Assembly: GCA_020796225.1 (NCBI GenBank)
Contig: CM036754.1
Span: 45,594,084-45,658,083 of the forward strand
DNA length: 64,000 bases
DNA from: Arion vulgaris
Taxonomy: Eukaryota; Mollusca; Gastropoda; Stylommatophora; Arionidae
Direction of reading: 5' to 3'
The position numbers were made by a program, and so were the translations under genes. Numbering within the stretch: position 1 is the first letter of the stretch; each line of letters opens with the position of its first letter. Positions 21,178 through 32,596 of the stretch are shown here, one piece after another. The notes beneath the pieces are model-generated. The model had not been told where the DNA came from. It saw only the letters and a program-made list of their open reading frames with translations, and searched no databases.

Positions 21178-21385
21178 CATGTTCCCAGCGTGTTCGTAGC
21201 GCGTTGGACGACGGGTGACAAGCTCCTGTGAGTGCAGGTTCAATTCCGCGGGCTGGCAGAAAAGCCACAGGTTCTCCAGATTTACGGTTTTCGTGGCACC
21301 GAACCGAAGGGTTACGATGTCCATGGCACCGAGCCGAAGAGCTGAAAGCTCATATGCTTTTGGATCTGAATAAAAAACTATAAAA
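21178..21385 (+). mobile_element. SINE-H (tRNA-like)
   Basis: Head cagcgtgttcgtagcgcgtt (A-box-like tagcgcgttgg) and gcaggttcaattccgcgggc (B box), a body with cgaaccgaagggttacgatg and agccgaagagctgaaagctc, and an A-rich tail. Inserted in a region where aaggttcttaaactgtgcat is repeated on both sides. Other copies: 25781 and 47004. Confidence 0.83.
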
Positions 21386-21529
21386 AAAAACTGCTTGTCG
21401 TGAAGGATCACATTGTCTTGTGCTACATAACAAGGGTTCTTAAACTGTGCATGTCATGAAGAATCACAAATTGTGTTATTAAATTCTGCTTGATTTGATG
21501 CGGTCACAGTAAAGTTTATTGACACAATA

Positions 21530-21786
21530 CGCCCATGTGGTGCCGGGGCCCGCAAGATAAGCAAAGAATAGTACCACTGCTACCTACAAGACATGTCGTA
21601 AGAGACGACTGAGTAAACCTAGGGAAGCTACCTAGTAAATAAAAAAGCATCTTAGAAATCGGATGTGCTGGCCTACTTGTAGACGCGTAACTGGCACAAC
21701 GAACAATCGCTCTTAGGCTCAGATCACATACAGATCACACAGAGTGGCTAACAAGTGGCCGATACGGAGCGTTCGAAGAAGAAGAT
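21530..21786 (+). mobile_element. SINE-C, full length
   Basis: Starts cgcccatgtggtgccggggc, core gcaaagaatagtaccactgc, end gcgttcgaagaagaa. An attgacac word lies on both sides, a possible 8-bp target-site duplication. Confidence 0.85.
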
Positions 21787-21789
21787 TAA

Positions 21790-22160
21790 TTGACACGGTA
21801 CAGTTTCGCTAGTATAAACTTGAGTGTAGGGGTGTGGTCAAGTCTGTTACTGGGGCCTTGGGTGCAAGATGTTGTCAGTTGCAAGAGTGATTGGAGTTTA
21901 TACTGCAATTCTGATTTAAACAGTGAACTATACCTCTTATCCTGGATACCTTGATTCATAAATTATCAAACGAGGTCATGTGTGTTATCTAGTGTCGAGT
22001 TATTGACACGTTGTGTGTACAACTTGTGTGTGATATTTACACGTGTTAGCAACGCTTATGTTGTCTACGTGCGTGTGCTAGCTTGGCGTATGTTGTATAC
22101 CTATGTAAAGTAAATAACACGTTTTCATACCGTGTTGTATAACTGAAAATATGGGGCTTC
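21790..22160. other. Intronic stretch, nothing recognised
   Basis: Low-complexity GT-rich sequence (acgtgtg / ctagcttggcgtatg words); no ORF with homology visible. Confidence 0.5.
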
Positions 22161-22570
22161 TTCTTATTCTTCAATGATCCAGCGGCACTTGAGCTCTTGC
22201 CCTTCGGCTCAGTGCTAGTGGTATCTACATGTGTTCCTTTATTTTGTATAATATGTTCCATTTATCTGGCCTTGGAGGATGAAGGATCTTCCTGATGTCA
22301 TCTAGTGCTTGGCACCTGAAGAGGTGGTGGTGAACGGTTTCATGATGATGTACAAACAGCTGGCACTCTGTAGTGTGTTGTACTTGGGTTCGGAGTCTAA
22401 AAATGGTGCTCTGATCTCTTCTTGTAAGGTGGTTGATGTTGCCATTAAGGTTAGGGCTGGCCTTGTGTATGAAACCTCTCTTCCCGTGTCTCTCATGACC
22501 AATCTGTTAACCAAGATTCTTTATTTGTTGTCGTTAAGATTTGCTTTGCTGTATGGAGAGTTGTTGCCGT
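22160..22570 (-). mobile_element. LINE 3' fragment (Jockey/I-like)
   Basis: Minus strand: TELHS..CSLCINHHETVHHL-type knuckle (readable across two frames, 22400-22300), then RCQALDDIRKILHPPRPDKW, NILYKIKEHM and AEGQELKCRWIIEE. Same LINE as 655-830 (+). Confidence 0.72.
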
Positions 22571-22669
22571 GATTGGTTGTTATTGTGCTGACCCTTTCTT
22601 GGCTAGCCGTTATCATTTCTGGGTGTATTTGAACGTCCAGGGACCCATGCATGTCTTACTTTCATCAAC

Positions 22670-23030
22670 GGAACCCGGATAACCCAATATATCAGAGACC
22701 ACGCCTGGGCCAGAGTCAACTATAAACTTATGGGCCTTAGGACTAGGTAATAATTATGGGAAATCAGACAACTACACCACATGACCTAGCATTCCAGTAT
22801 TGGTGTATAAAAGCGAATTCATTTTAAAATCAACACAAAATGCTAAATCGAAGTATATTATGCACCAAGTTAAGTTTAACAATAAGGAATATCAATATTA
22901 TGAATATTTATCATCAATAAATAACCATAGACTCACAGAATTGAGTAAAATTGCAAAAAAGCTTGCAGTGTTCTATCAAACATATATAGATTCCAGCGCC
23001 CTGCTCTGATCTAGGTCAGTGATTCCCCGG
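22670..23030 (+). repeat. Interspersed repeat K, copy 1
   Basis: Shares gcattccagtattg, aaatcaacacaaaatgctaa, aataaggaatatcaatatta, tttatcatcaataaataacc and tctatcaaacatatata with 53930-54180. No coding potential seen; no tRNA head recognised. Confidence 0.68.
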
Positions 23031-23087
23031 TCTATTGTCTGGCCTAGTTAGCTAGAGTTGGCTGTGGCCTGAGCAAATGGGAAGAAT

Positions 23088-23285
23088 TGGCTTCATTGCA
23101 CTGGGGTTCCCCTAATTAGCTAGATAATTCTCCATAAATATGACACTTTACCTGCCGAGAGTATTTATTCAACAAAGCACAAGCTCTATTTAGCTCTAGC
23201 AACAATCCTACTGTATCTCTGGGGATAAAAATGCACTCTGGAATCAAACCACGCGGTCCGCATTCAAACACAAGACAAATGGTCG
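23088..23285 (-). mobile_element. SINE-A, degraded copy
   Basis: Retains ggcttcattgcactggggtt, acctgccgagagtatttatt, gctctagcaacaatcctact and atgcactctggaatcaaacc in the minus-strand order of SINE-A. Confidence 0.65.
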
Positions 23286-23650
23286 CCTGCAGTCGACTGT
23301 GTTTCTGATGGTTTCACATGTACCCAGTTAAGGTTAGGTCGATCTGAGAAATGTTTTCGGTGGGAAAAATCCCGATCCCAACTAGAGATCAAACCGAGAC
23401 GACTTGTGCAAGAAGCAGGGCACTAACCACTGTACTATTACGTCTCTCGGTCTATGTGTATAATATCTACACATGTGTTGTCTTGGTGTGTGCTAGCTAT
23501 GATATCTACACATGTGTTATTTGCTGAACACATTCTCTGCTCAATCTATCTTGTGAAGACATCATTGACTCATTCTGTTTTGTAAAAACATATGCTAACT
23601 TTGTATATATCTATCGTACTAACATTTTGTTATTTGATCTTACATTTCAG

Positions 23651-24808
23651 TCCAACTATGTTCAACTCAGGGACAGCTCATCTCAAGACAGCAGCAACAG
23701 TATTCAACAAGATTCAAACTCTTTTCTCAGTGTCATGCCCTCATCTTCCTCCTCCTCCTCCACCATCAATTCATCTTCTACCTCCTCTGCAATCGCCAGA
23801 AACACCGACGCAGCAGTAGCTCAGATCCTCAAAAACATTAGTAACAGCTTGGCTGAAAGCAGCGGCCTACAGGCAGACAATTCTGATCTAGTGTCTACAC
23901 GTGTTTTCTTTGGAAACAACCCTCTAGACAATGCTGTTGATAGAGCACCATCATACCAATCTTTTCAGGTTATTCTCAGTCCTTCTCTAAACCATTTAAG
24001 GACTCCATTCGACAGGACGTTATGTTGTCCTCTACAGTGGACTCGGACATAAACCACTTGTCTACCTACACAAACGATCCTTTAGCAAGAGATGATATTC
24101 AAGATATAGCATACACTCTGAAACCAAGCAGAGTTCATGCAGATAGTCAGAACAATAGACGACGTTTATCTGCCGATCTGGAGTCTACCCGAACTAGTTC
24201 TAGTTTTTCATTCTATAAGTCACACGGCGGCGGCGGAGGCATGAGTCCTCATTCAATGCTAGTTAACCCTCTAGAAGTGGAAGGATTAATTGGAGGTCGT
24301 ACTAGAGTACGAAGCAAGTCAGGGGATATAACTTATAAATATATGCGGTCAAAAAGTGTGGATCACTCCCCCATGAGACCTCGCAGCTTCACGGAGGACT
24401 CACTTTTCCGATCAAACAAAAAAATTGACGGGACATTTATCAAAGGAGGCAAAGTTCAAACCCCGGACCAAGACCTTTTCTCACGTTCGGATGGATCAGG
24501 AGTATTTCGTAATCCAAGTTCACTTCCTAGTTCTCTAAAGATAAAACGCAAACATCGACCCGCCCCACTCTATATACCTCCACAGTTCGGCATCTTTCAG
24601 AGTCGGCTCCGCTCACCGCGCGTTATTAGCAAAGATGGACATTTTCCAACAGACAGGGGCAGAGGTCATACCCCTCCTCCATACACACCGCCACCTATGC
24701 TGAGCCCTTTCAGAAGCGGTTCTGGACTATTTTGTACGTTGCAGTCAGGCCATCCACAGACCCCAAGATCTGCCCCGGTATCCGGAAGAATATTGCTTAG
24801 TCAGAGAG
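23651..24808 (+). CDS. Exon 6: Ser-rich then basic/Pro-rich conserved block, with an internal frame slip
   Basis: Acceptor acatttcag, donor agag|gtaaga (leaves phase 1). Codons run 23651-23968 in one frame (Ser-rich, ending [10 protein letters not shown]) and continue from about 23980 in another frame ([14 protein letters not shown]...). The switch needs one missing base, or removal of the 11 nt gttattctcag at 23969-23979. The second part contains [35 protein letters not shown] and [19 protein letters not shown], the last two being hallmarks of the region before ELM2 in TRERF1/MIDEAS proteins. ORFs that begin with ATG at 24022 are only the downstream part of this exon. Confidence 0.85.
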
Positions 24809-24904
24809 GTAAGAGTATGACTTTACAATGTTGTTTATTTGACCTACATTGCTGTAACCTTTGACTTGTAGACATATGCAGTTATATACAATAAACTCTT
24901 TCCA

Positions 24905-25230
24905 TGTATTTGTTTTTCAGTTTGCCCGCCATGTCTTCTTCTTCTGCGATAAACTTCTGCCATGCCACTTGTTTGTGTCATCAACTGGGCGGTGCACTTG
25001 AGATCTTCACCTGTCCCCCATAGTTTGTTCTGAAGGGATGTTTATGTTGGTCATATTTTCATTCCCACACTGCTCAAGCTGGCACAGTCTTGCAGGATGT
25101 GCTCTGGGGACTGCTTGGGTGCTCCACAGGTGCAGGCAGCCGAGTCCCTGAGACGAGACCCGTTCTATGGAGGTGTACTTTGAGTGTCCCGTTCTAAGTC
25201 TGAAGACTAGTCTGCACTTTTCTGTTCAAT
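24905..25230 (-). mobile_element. LINE 3' fragment (Jockey/I-like), Zn-knuckle end
   Basis: Minus-strand frames give LVFRLRTGHSKYTSIERV..., then a cysteine/histidine knuckle region (APVEHPSSPQSTSCKTVPA) and WHGRSLSQKKK. It starts about 100 bp after exon 6. Confidence 0.68.
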
Positions 25231-25239
25231 GTATTTGTT

Positions 25240-25770
25240 TTGTCGTGCTCTGGGTTGTATCCTCCGTTTGTTTTTCTCTATGAATACACACATAATCATG
25301 GCACATCAGACAGATTTTTGCGTGAAGGCTTGCTTACCTTATCACCAGTGTCCCTCGCCATATTGGCGAGCCTTACTCTGTTGAAAAATAATAATACCAC
25401 TATGTATGAACCAAAGTATCAACAGACGAGTCCATATTTTTATTTTGTAACAGTTGGCAGTGGATTCCTCATATTTGTTTTGTTTGATTCTAGAATTTCC
25501 ATTGTATGTTTTCTGTTCTAAGAAAGCGTGTCTCGTACATTGTGTACTAACAATTTTTCTATAGAAAATAAATTCTGATACTTATCAGAGCAATACGATT
25601 AGATGCCTGTGACCTGGTTGCTACTAGCTGCCGAATGTTCAGTAAGTGTTGTCTACATAAGGTCTTATCACAACGTTTACAAATGATGTGTAGATAACGT
25701 TGCGGGACTTTGATGTAAAACCATCCTCAATAACAAAAGTGACTTTAGGAAACAGTACAGTACGTCTCTG
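25240..25770. other. Intronic stretch, nothing recognised
   Basis: AT-rich, one ORF of 93 codons with no motif. 25670-25740 (taaggtcttatcacaacgtt, gtgtagataacgttgc) resembles 40255-40310, a weak interspersed repeat. Confidence 0.45.
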
Positions 25771-25780
25771 TATCACATAA

Positions 25781-25963
25781 TCGCCCGTCTGCCCAGCGTG
25801 TTCGTAGCGCGTTGGACTACGGGTGACTATCCCTCTGTATGTGCGGGTTCAATTCCGCGGATGGCAGAAAAGCGGTGTTCTTGGCACCGAACCGAAGGAT
25901 TCACGATGTCCATGGCACCAGCCGAAGAGCTGAAAAGCTCAAGTGCTTCTGGATCGGAAAAAA
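25781..25963 (+). mobile_element. SINE-H with target-site duplication
   Basis: Starts tcgcccgtctgcccagcgtg, B box gcgggttcaattccgcgga, body cgaaccgaaggattcacgat, A-rich end. Flanked by atcacataa at 25772-25780 and 25964-25972. Confidence 0.87.
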
Positions 25964-26129
25964 ATCACATAAGTACTAGTACTAGGTATAGCATACCGGA
26001 CGGTGTAAAAATGACACAGAGCATTAGTTTTAAGGCGAATATGTACCAGCATACCCTTGAGAAGAGCATGCATATCTCCAGTGGCAACATATGGGTGTGA
26101 AGCATGGACATACATTTAACAAGGCAGGG

Positions 26130-26500
26130 GAAACACATATATGTGCTTTTGAATATAAGTGTTACAGAAGAGTCCTCTGTATATCATGGACAGAGAAGAG
26201 AACAAATAGATCTATCCAGAAAGAACTAAAAATCAAAGAAAACTGGCTGATGCTACAAATAAAGAAATTAAGTATTTTGGACACATAAAGAGACACGAAG
26301 GGCGGGAGAAGACCATCATGGAAGGAGGCACCCTTGCAAAGAGGAGAAGAGGAAGACCATGGAGAAGATTGATTCGGGATGCAACTGAAATGTTTGAGCA
26401 TGACCGTTGCAGAGGCAGGCCATCTGGCCTTTGAGAGGGAGAAATTCAGAAGAACTGTTAGGGTGGCAATGTTCTGCTCAGGAAAAGTTATTTGATGATT
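26130..26500 (+). mobile_element. LINE 3' fragment (RTE-like RT tail)
   Basis: Frames read YKCYRRVLCISWTEKRTNRS, IQKELKIKENWLMLQIKKL, then FGHIKRHEGREKTIMEGGTL and RRRGRPWRRLIRDATEMF. The cYRRvL.IsWTe.rTN and GHIkRHeG.EK.IMEG blocks define a LINE RT C-terminus. Confidence 0.85.
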
Positions 26501-26869
26501 ATATCTTTGAGACTCTTATCACGCCACTACACCACCGAAGGAAAGTCTTGAAAGACTGAAATTGTCTCCTGATCAGATTTGAGAATTGAAAAATGACAGA
26601 GCAGTATATGCTATAACCATTGGAATTATGTGGATGGAAGATCCAGATGTGTCAATATTCATCAACACTCATGGAATCCTTACTATGCAATAAAATATCA
26701 TCTATAGTTGCAACTTCTAACATATATCTGGCAACATTGGACACACATTGTGTACTAGACATCACAAGTGCCTTCAATATATGGGAACATATTTTCAACC
26801 ATCATTAAATTCGACAAAGGTTGCAGAGAGAGGAATCTCGTTGCGTTGGATGTAGCTGTCAATGCCATC

Positions 26870-27560
26870 ATTAATGAAAACTGATGCCATCATTAATGAA
26901 AACTGTAATGAAATACACATTGTGATTTACACGGATGGATCGGTAGTGTGCATGGGCATTCTCTGCAAGCTCATAAGGCAGAATGGTAAAGGAAGCCAGT
27001 GGTGCATTTAGTATGACAACAAGCAGCATAACAATGGAAGTACTGGCGGTGACTAAGGCACTACTAGGCTGGAGTCGCAAAACTACACTCATGCTTGCAT
27101 TATGTGGGATTCATTGAGTATGATCCGAAAGGTGGAGGCTGGTTCGGTGTGCAGGCAATAGACTGAATCACTACAAGCGTCAACATTTTGCAGAATTACA
27201 CTCATCTCCGTTCCGGGGTACATGGGCATCAATGACAATGAGAGCAGATTGGTTGACTGGCTCTGCTACCATATCAGGGGGCCAGCCAGTAAATAGAGCT
27301 GATATTCTGAATGTCTTCATAGAGTATGGCCGCATAGAGGATTTTCATTTAAACCAATCCGTACCAACTGCTAGATTGCAAGAGCTTGGATTAAAGATTT
27401 AGTGACCAGAAAAGAACAGCACAGCAGGTCTATGAGTAGGCTCATCAATCAATATCGAACTGGTACAGTTAGTCACTAGACGTTATTGGAGATATTGTGA
27501 AGAGGATCAGAACACTTATTGACATGTCCGGAAGATATTCCAAACTGAAACTTTAAACTA
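26870..27560 (+). mobile_element. LINE fragment: decayed RNase H and C-terminus
   Basis: Readable pieces include IVIYTDGSVV (first RNase H block), YTHACIMWDSLSMIRKV (third block) and ADWLTGSATISGGQPVNRAD, then VTRKEQHSRSMSRLINQYRT. Same family as 4300-4740, which keeps the same ATIS.. and KEQH..... strings. Many stops and shifts. Confidence 0.78.
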
Positions 27561-28225
27561 TATACTATGTCAGCAATAGTTAGAAGTGAAATTCCCTTAA
27601 GTTGTTGGCACGTAATACAACTTAACAGCCCACGTATGTGTTTCATGTGTAGTTGTTGCGTATAGTCTTGACAATTTAAACATGACCTGCAAGGTTGAAC
27701 TTTATGGAAAGCTGATATTTCTAACAAACTTGTGACTGTATGTAAGGTGACACTGCATGGTTGGTTGGTTATCTGACAACTGAAATTTCGAATACATTTA
27801 ACGGAATATCAGAAACCATACAGATAATACTTTCTTGCTAAGAATAATTCGCCAAGTTTCATGGAAACATATTACAAACACATTTCATATCCGTCTCGGA
27901 ATAAACCAGATTGCTAATCAGAATGTCTATAGTCAAAGATGTGATCTCATGTTACTAGTTTTTCTTTCTTCAAATTAACTCTTCCCCCGCTTCCAGAACA
28001 TGGACTGCATCTTTCTACATTATCCACTCTCAAATCTGCCCTTTTAAAGTTTTTTTTTCTCTCTCTCTTTCTCTCTCTCTCCATACAGTATTCGTAATAT
28101 ATATATATATATATATCTATTTTTGTTGAATACATCTTTATTTACTGCATTGACATTCTTGTTATAATTGTTTATTGTCCATGATTCGCTATCATAAACT
28201 AGTATTGACTCTATTAACACTGTCC
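27560..28225. other. Intronic stretch with microsatellites only
   Basis: Contains ctctctctctttctctctct (28059-28080) and a (TA)n run at 28098-28118. No other feature. Confidence 0.6.
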
Positions 28226-28470
28226 GTGCTCAAGTTGAGCACGTAAAAGAACCATTGACAGTACACAATCGAGAAGAGCCGACTGGAAAGTCGCTGGCAT
28301 GCAACATTCATTAGAAAATAAAATTCCGACTAAATGTTTACCTGTCTTCTAAACTACATCTTGGACCCTCGCCGTTTTCATTAGTTCGTACACTGCCACT
28401 GAGATCTTCCTGTATAAGAAAGAGATTGGAGCACACATGGTTATCTACCGAAGTGCAAGGATGATGGTCA
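28225..28470 (+). mobile_element. SINE-F, 5'-truncated
   Basis: Contains caagttgagcacgtaaaaga, gagatcttcctgtataagaa and agagattggagcacacatgg, ending gtgcaaggatgatgg. Confidence 0.77.
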
Positions 28471-29390
28471 AAGCAATCAATCGATCAACTCCTTCTACTG
28501 TGATACCATTGACAAAAAACTAATTGCATATATAGTGCTATTTATTTTCCCTATCGATATTTTTACCTTTTTATTATTCTACTCTCTTCATTTCTGAGCC
28601 ACATCCAACTAGAAACTCATAAATTTATAGTTGGCTGTGTCTGAACACAACACTTCCTACCAGATGATATCGATACAATTTTGAAAATATTGTAATATAT
28701 GCACGTGTTGCAAGTACCATATCGAATAATTAACAAAACTTCCAGCTGTTGTAATCAATGTAATTTTTCGTCCCTGCCCTATTGAGTTAGATTCTGCATT
28801 TAGGTAAGCTCAACTTTGCGTGTAAAGAGTTTGAAATGCATTCAAATAACACTTAGCCTGTTATACACATTAGCACACGGACAGTATATTTATCATGTTA
28901 ATATGAAGCTTATCGGGGAATCCCCATGCTTGCTATATTATATAACCGACGTCATCCCGGATCTAAATTTAGACCTAGGTCAGCTGGAACACAGCCAACT
29001 CTATTTTTAGAGTTGGCTGTGGCTGGAAGTAATAAAAGTAATGCTCGTGTGGCTGATACTCGCAGGAGCGGAAATTCACATTTTGAAAGTGTTGTAAAAC
29101 TGTGTAGACAAATCACAACGTGCACTCACTGAATCAACAACATTAGTTGTGATGGTGGTTCGAAACCAGCAGTTTTACAAACTTGATGTCAATTCCATTT
29201 GATCAACTTTCGATTCATGGGTAACTTATACAACATTCTATAATCTATTAGTTGCGTGTTAGTTGTGTCATCAATATTGGACTATATTTGGTTAATATGA
29301 ATTGCTAATCTGTAACCAGCCCCGATATCGAAGATTTAGAATGTGTATTTAATTATATACTCAGTACTGACTTTACATCTATTCATGCAC
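28470..29390. other. Intronic stretch; short perfect hairpin only
   Basis: 28991-29020 is a 13-bp perfect inverted repeat (acagccaactcta / tagagttggctgt) with a TTTT loop. The gttggctgtg word also occurs at 28630 and 23050. No coding features found. Confidence 0.55.
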
Positions 29391-29725
29391 TTATGTATAA
29401 TAATAATAATAATTCCTCCCTTACCGTTATATTTTACATAGGGTCTGCAAGCAATTTCTCCATACCGCTCTATCCTGGGCAACTCGCTCAATAGTTTCCA
29501 TGAAACTGAGACTGATATTTCTTGCCTCTCTCAGCAAAATTCGTTTCAAGGTCTCCCTATGGCGTCCTCTCTTTGTTGAACCCTTTGCTTCCCACTTCAA
29601 TGTCTGCTTTGAAATTCTTTGATCATTTCTTCTCAAGGTATGCCCAAGTATCTCTATCTTCTCCTTATAATGGTTGTTACTAGTGGTTGACCAGACTGAG
29701 GTCCACCTTTTGTGGCAGCACAAAG
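29390..29725 (-). mobile_element. LINE 3' fragment with ATT-repeat tail
   Basis: The minus strand encodes EKIEILGHTLRRNDQRISKQ, TLKWEAKGSTKRGRHRETLK and RVAQDRAVWRNCLQTLCKI, then a short UTR and (TTA)n at 29399-29413 as the tail. Same LINE as 18640-19300 and 62030-62545. Confidence 0.87.
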
Positions 29726-29799
29726 TATCTTTATGAATTCGATTTTTATAGTAGAGGTACCTATGTGCCTCAACCTTATAGCATTTTATCTAAAGGTGA

Positions 29800-30445
29800 A
29801 ACACGTAAAAACAGTCTTCTTTCTTTTTATTCTTCTCTAATCCTGTATTGTCTCATAGCGTCAGGGTAAGATTATATTTCTGGAACAGACTTTGGTGTTC
29901 ACATCATAAACAGTGTTATTCGCCACCTCTGTTATCACTCCTTCTTTTCGTTTGCTTGAAAAATTGTCTATATGTTCAATGTTGTCTCTTGTATAAACTT
30001 CACCATCTTTTGTATCTCACACAGAGGTCCGTGTAGTTTTCTGTCTAGTGGTTGTTTTGTTAGGCCAGTGAGTTTGCAACAGTATATCATGTTCAGGGCA
30101 GTCTTGAAGTATGTGCTCTGCAGTCTGGTGTGCCTGTACACATGGCTGAATTACCAATCTTGAATTTTGTAAATATGTGGCTGCGAAGTCGATTGTGTCC
30201 TGATGTAAGGTGCAGAATGACAACTTGTTCCAATCTGCTCATAGTATAATAATCGTCTTGTATTGGTATTTGTGGCTTTCTGATTGATTTAATCACCCTT
30301 TTCTTTTGGTGGTAGGTAACTGGCACACCCGGTTGCTCTCCTGCAGCACCTTCCTTGGCCAGTCGGTCTCCTGTTTCATTTCCTGGTAGGCCACAGTGTC
30401 GGTTATCACTGATGTCCACCTTTTGCGTGGACGGCCTTGTAGCGA
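29800..30445 (-). mobile_element. LINE fragment: RNase H end, Zn knuckle and 3' end
   Basis: Minus strand: SDNRHCGLPGNETGDRLAKE (H.G.pGNE.aDrLA block), then DDYYTMSRLEQVVILHLTSG, HNRLRSHIFTKFKIGNSAMC and, in a shifted frame, QTAEHILQDCPEHDILL. Last RNase H block plus knuckle, the I/Jockey arrangement. Confidence 0.85.
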
Positions 30446-30544
30446 AAGTATGGTGGCTTTACAAGAACACACCATACCTTCTATCATTAAGAATTGTATC
30501 CACAACAAGAATACTATATATAAATAAAATGTCCCATAGCATTT

Positions 30545-30715
30545 TCAACAGACCTTAGGATATGAAGTACCTGTCACTTCTAGTTTGTATGTCCAAGTGT
30601 GCAGGAGGAAGGAAGGTCGATTCCTGTCCTCACGTGTGGAATTGAACCAGTAACCCTCTTATGTCTGATTTGATAAGCGAATGCTCAATGCATTACGCTA
30701 ATCCGTGTATATAGT
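30545..30715 (-). mobile_element. SINE-B (tRNA-like), minus strand
   Basis: Minus strand: ggattagcgtaatgcattga (A-box-like) and ttactggttcaattccacac (B box), then ttccttcctcctgcacactt and agaagtgacaggtacttcat. Best-preserved copy of this family here. Confidence 0.75.
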
Positions 30716-30829
30716 TCATAGTTCATATGTACGGTTCCAACTTCACTGCAACGGGTCACCTCATAATTGCTCTGTTCCTGTGCCAACGAAAATCACACAA
30801 AATGCTAACAACTGTCTCCTGTGTTGTGA

Positions 30830-31262
30830 ACTAATTCCAGAATGAAACAGCCGTACCACCACAAAAAGCAACCAGCACCGCATAAATGCATATGGCCATC
30901 GCTAAAGTGTCAACACAAAACCGTTCATCACTTGAATTGCAATTCATGTCGAAGGAACATCAATCACGACAAAATCCAGCTTTCTGCACACGCAAAACAC
31001 TGCATACTGCAGATTGAGTTGGTTCGTCATAACCGCTGTCTGACATTTTCTGAATACCCACAATCACAACAAACGCACGGTTGACACAGCAAAAAAGCAT
31101 TCCATGTAACATTCATAGCTCACAGCGTTGCTCAAGCACTAACTCAGTAGCTCGGCAAACAAAACCAGAAAATACCCTACCAAACATTGCGGAAATGCGC
31201 TAGCAAAGTCATGTCCAGAATCAAACAGTTCTGATTCTGAATGGCCCTCACGCATTCCACCA
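30830..31262. other. CA-rich unexplained block
   Basis: Composition (A/C-rich on the + strand, many cac/aca words) differs from both flanks. Longest frame 80 codons on + with scattered His/Cys and no recognised pattern. It does not match other repeats in the window by eye. Confidence 0.35.
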
Positions 31263-31269
31263 TTGCTGG

Positions 31270-31785
31270 CCAGAGTTTTCATCTCTCAAAATACGTGTAT
31301 ATATAAAATATTAATGACCATAGATATCTCTTCTTCCTCTTCTTCTTGCAACAGCTTCAGATATCAATTTGTACACTTTTTACCCTTTTACTCTGTAATT
31401 ATTTTGATCTCTGCTTGCATTTATTTTACATTAAATTGTCAAGTAGTTTAATCCTTTATAACTCAAGTACTGTTTCTCTGTAGTATGACATATTATATAT
31501 GAAATTATTGCTAATTGGATGATGAATATATACATATAAAAGTTTTTAATATGATAAGTCAGTCTGGTCTTTCTTGGCTAATGTGCATGGGATGAGAATG
31601 GAGTATGAGGATGGAGGTTGAGGCTGTTACTGCTACCCTCCATTGGCTCTCTAAGTTATTCTGAGTTACTCAGTCTAGTAAGCAATGACATCAGGGAATA
31701 TTTGTGTGAGAAAGTTAGATTATTGTAGTAGGATTATTTTATAGAACAAAAAACCAAATTTATAATCATTGGTTTCTATTACAAC
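31270..31785. other. Intronic stretch, nothing recognised
   Basis: AT-rich with a short (tct/cttc) tract near 31328. The phrase gacatcagggaata also occurs at 19447. Confidence 0.5.
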
Positions 31786-31787
31786 TT

Positions 31788-31990
31788 CGTCAGTGTATCA
31801 CAAGGGAATCAAAGAATAGTAACACTGCGACCTACAAGACTGAGACCGTAAGAGGCGACTGAGGTTGGGACCTAGGGAAGGTACCTTAGTAAATAAAAAG
31901 CGTCACAGAAATCGGATGTGCTGGCCTACTTATAGACGCACAATTGCTATTAGGCTTAGATCACATACAAATCACAAAGAGTGGTTTTGA
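31788..31990 (+). mobile_element. SINE-C, truncated
   Basis: Has the core agaatagtaacactgcgacc and gtaagaggcgactgaggttg but stops at cacaaagagtggtttt, where LINE sequence (minus strand of the 14100 type) begins. Confidence 0.78.
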
Positions 31991-32149
31991 CAGTCACATT
32001 TGGCGTTCTTTTGCAAGGGATTCCCAGCACATGGTGTCTATATTGAAGCATTTTAGAGACACTTTAATGGGATACGTTTTATCAGGCAACCAAGCAAAGG
32101 GACCGGCCATCTCATTTGCATCTTCTGCAACAAAGTGCTGATGCTTGGG

Positions 32150-32530
32150 ATCTTGGCTGTTATAAGTTAGAAGTATACTTTGAAAAAAAAAAAGCTATCA
32201 TGGACATTAGAAAAGAACCTAAACCATCCAACGATGACTACCACACACTTGACAGACAAGGACAGACTATCATCTTCCGACTCAGGATAGGTCATAACAG
32301 ACTGAACAAACACACAGGCTGCGATTGTCCCCAACCCCACTGTGCCCCTGTGGCTCCGCTGAAGAAACCACAGAACATGTCCTGCAAGACTGCCCTCTGT
32401 ATGTCCTCCCAAGAAAGGAATGCTGGCCCTACAGCACAACACTACATTCAAAACTACATGGCACTAGAGATTAGCTTCAGACAACAGTCGATTTCATCAT
32501 AAGAATGCATCTAACGGTATAATCATCAAA
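32150..32530 (+). mobile_element. LINE 3' fragment, Zn-knuckle end
   Basis: The open frame reads DDYHTLDRQGQTIIFRLRIG, HNRLNKHTGCDCPQPHC, then, in a shifted frame, EETTEHVLQDCPLY. It continues to gtatggcttgtctgaaatct. A sister copy is at 57255-57560. Confidence 0.8.
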
Positions 32531-32596
32531 AAAGCGATCGCAAAGAAGTTAGAAGTTGGAGTATGGCTTGTCTGAAATCTGGTGATAAGAAAAGCA

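Noticed and set aside
24022..24864. A separate gene starting at ATG 24022
   Set aside because: The frame extends upstream to 23980 with conserved-looking sequence and downstream ends at a strong donor at 24808; it is the second part of exon 6.
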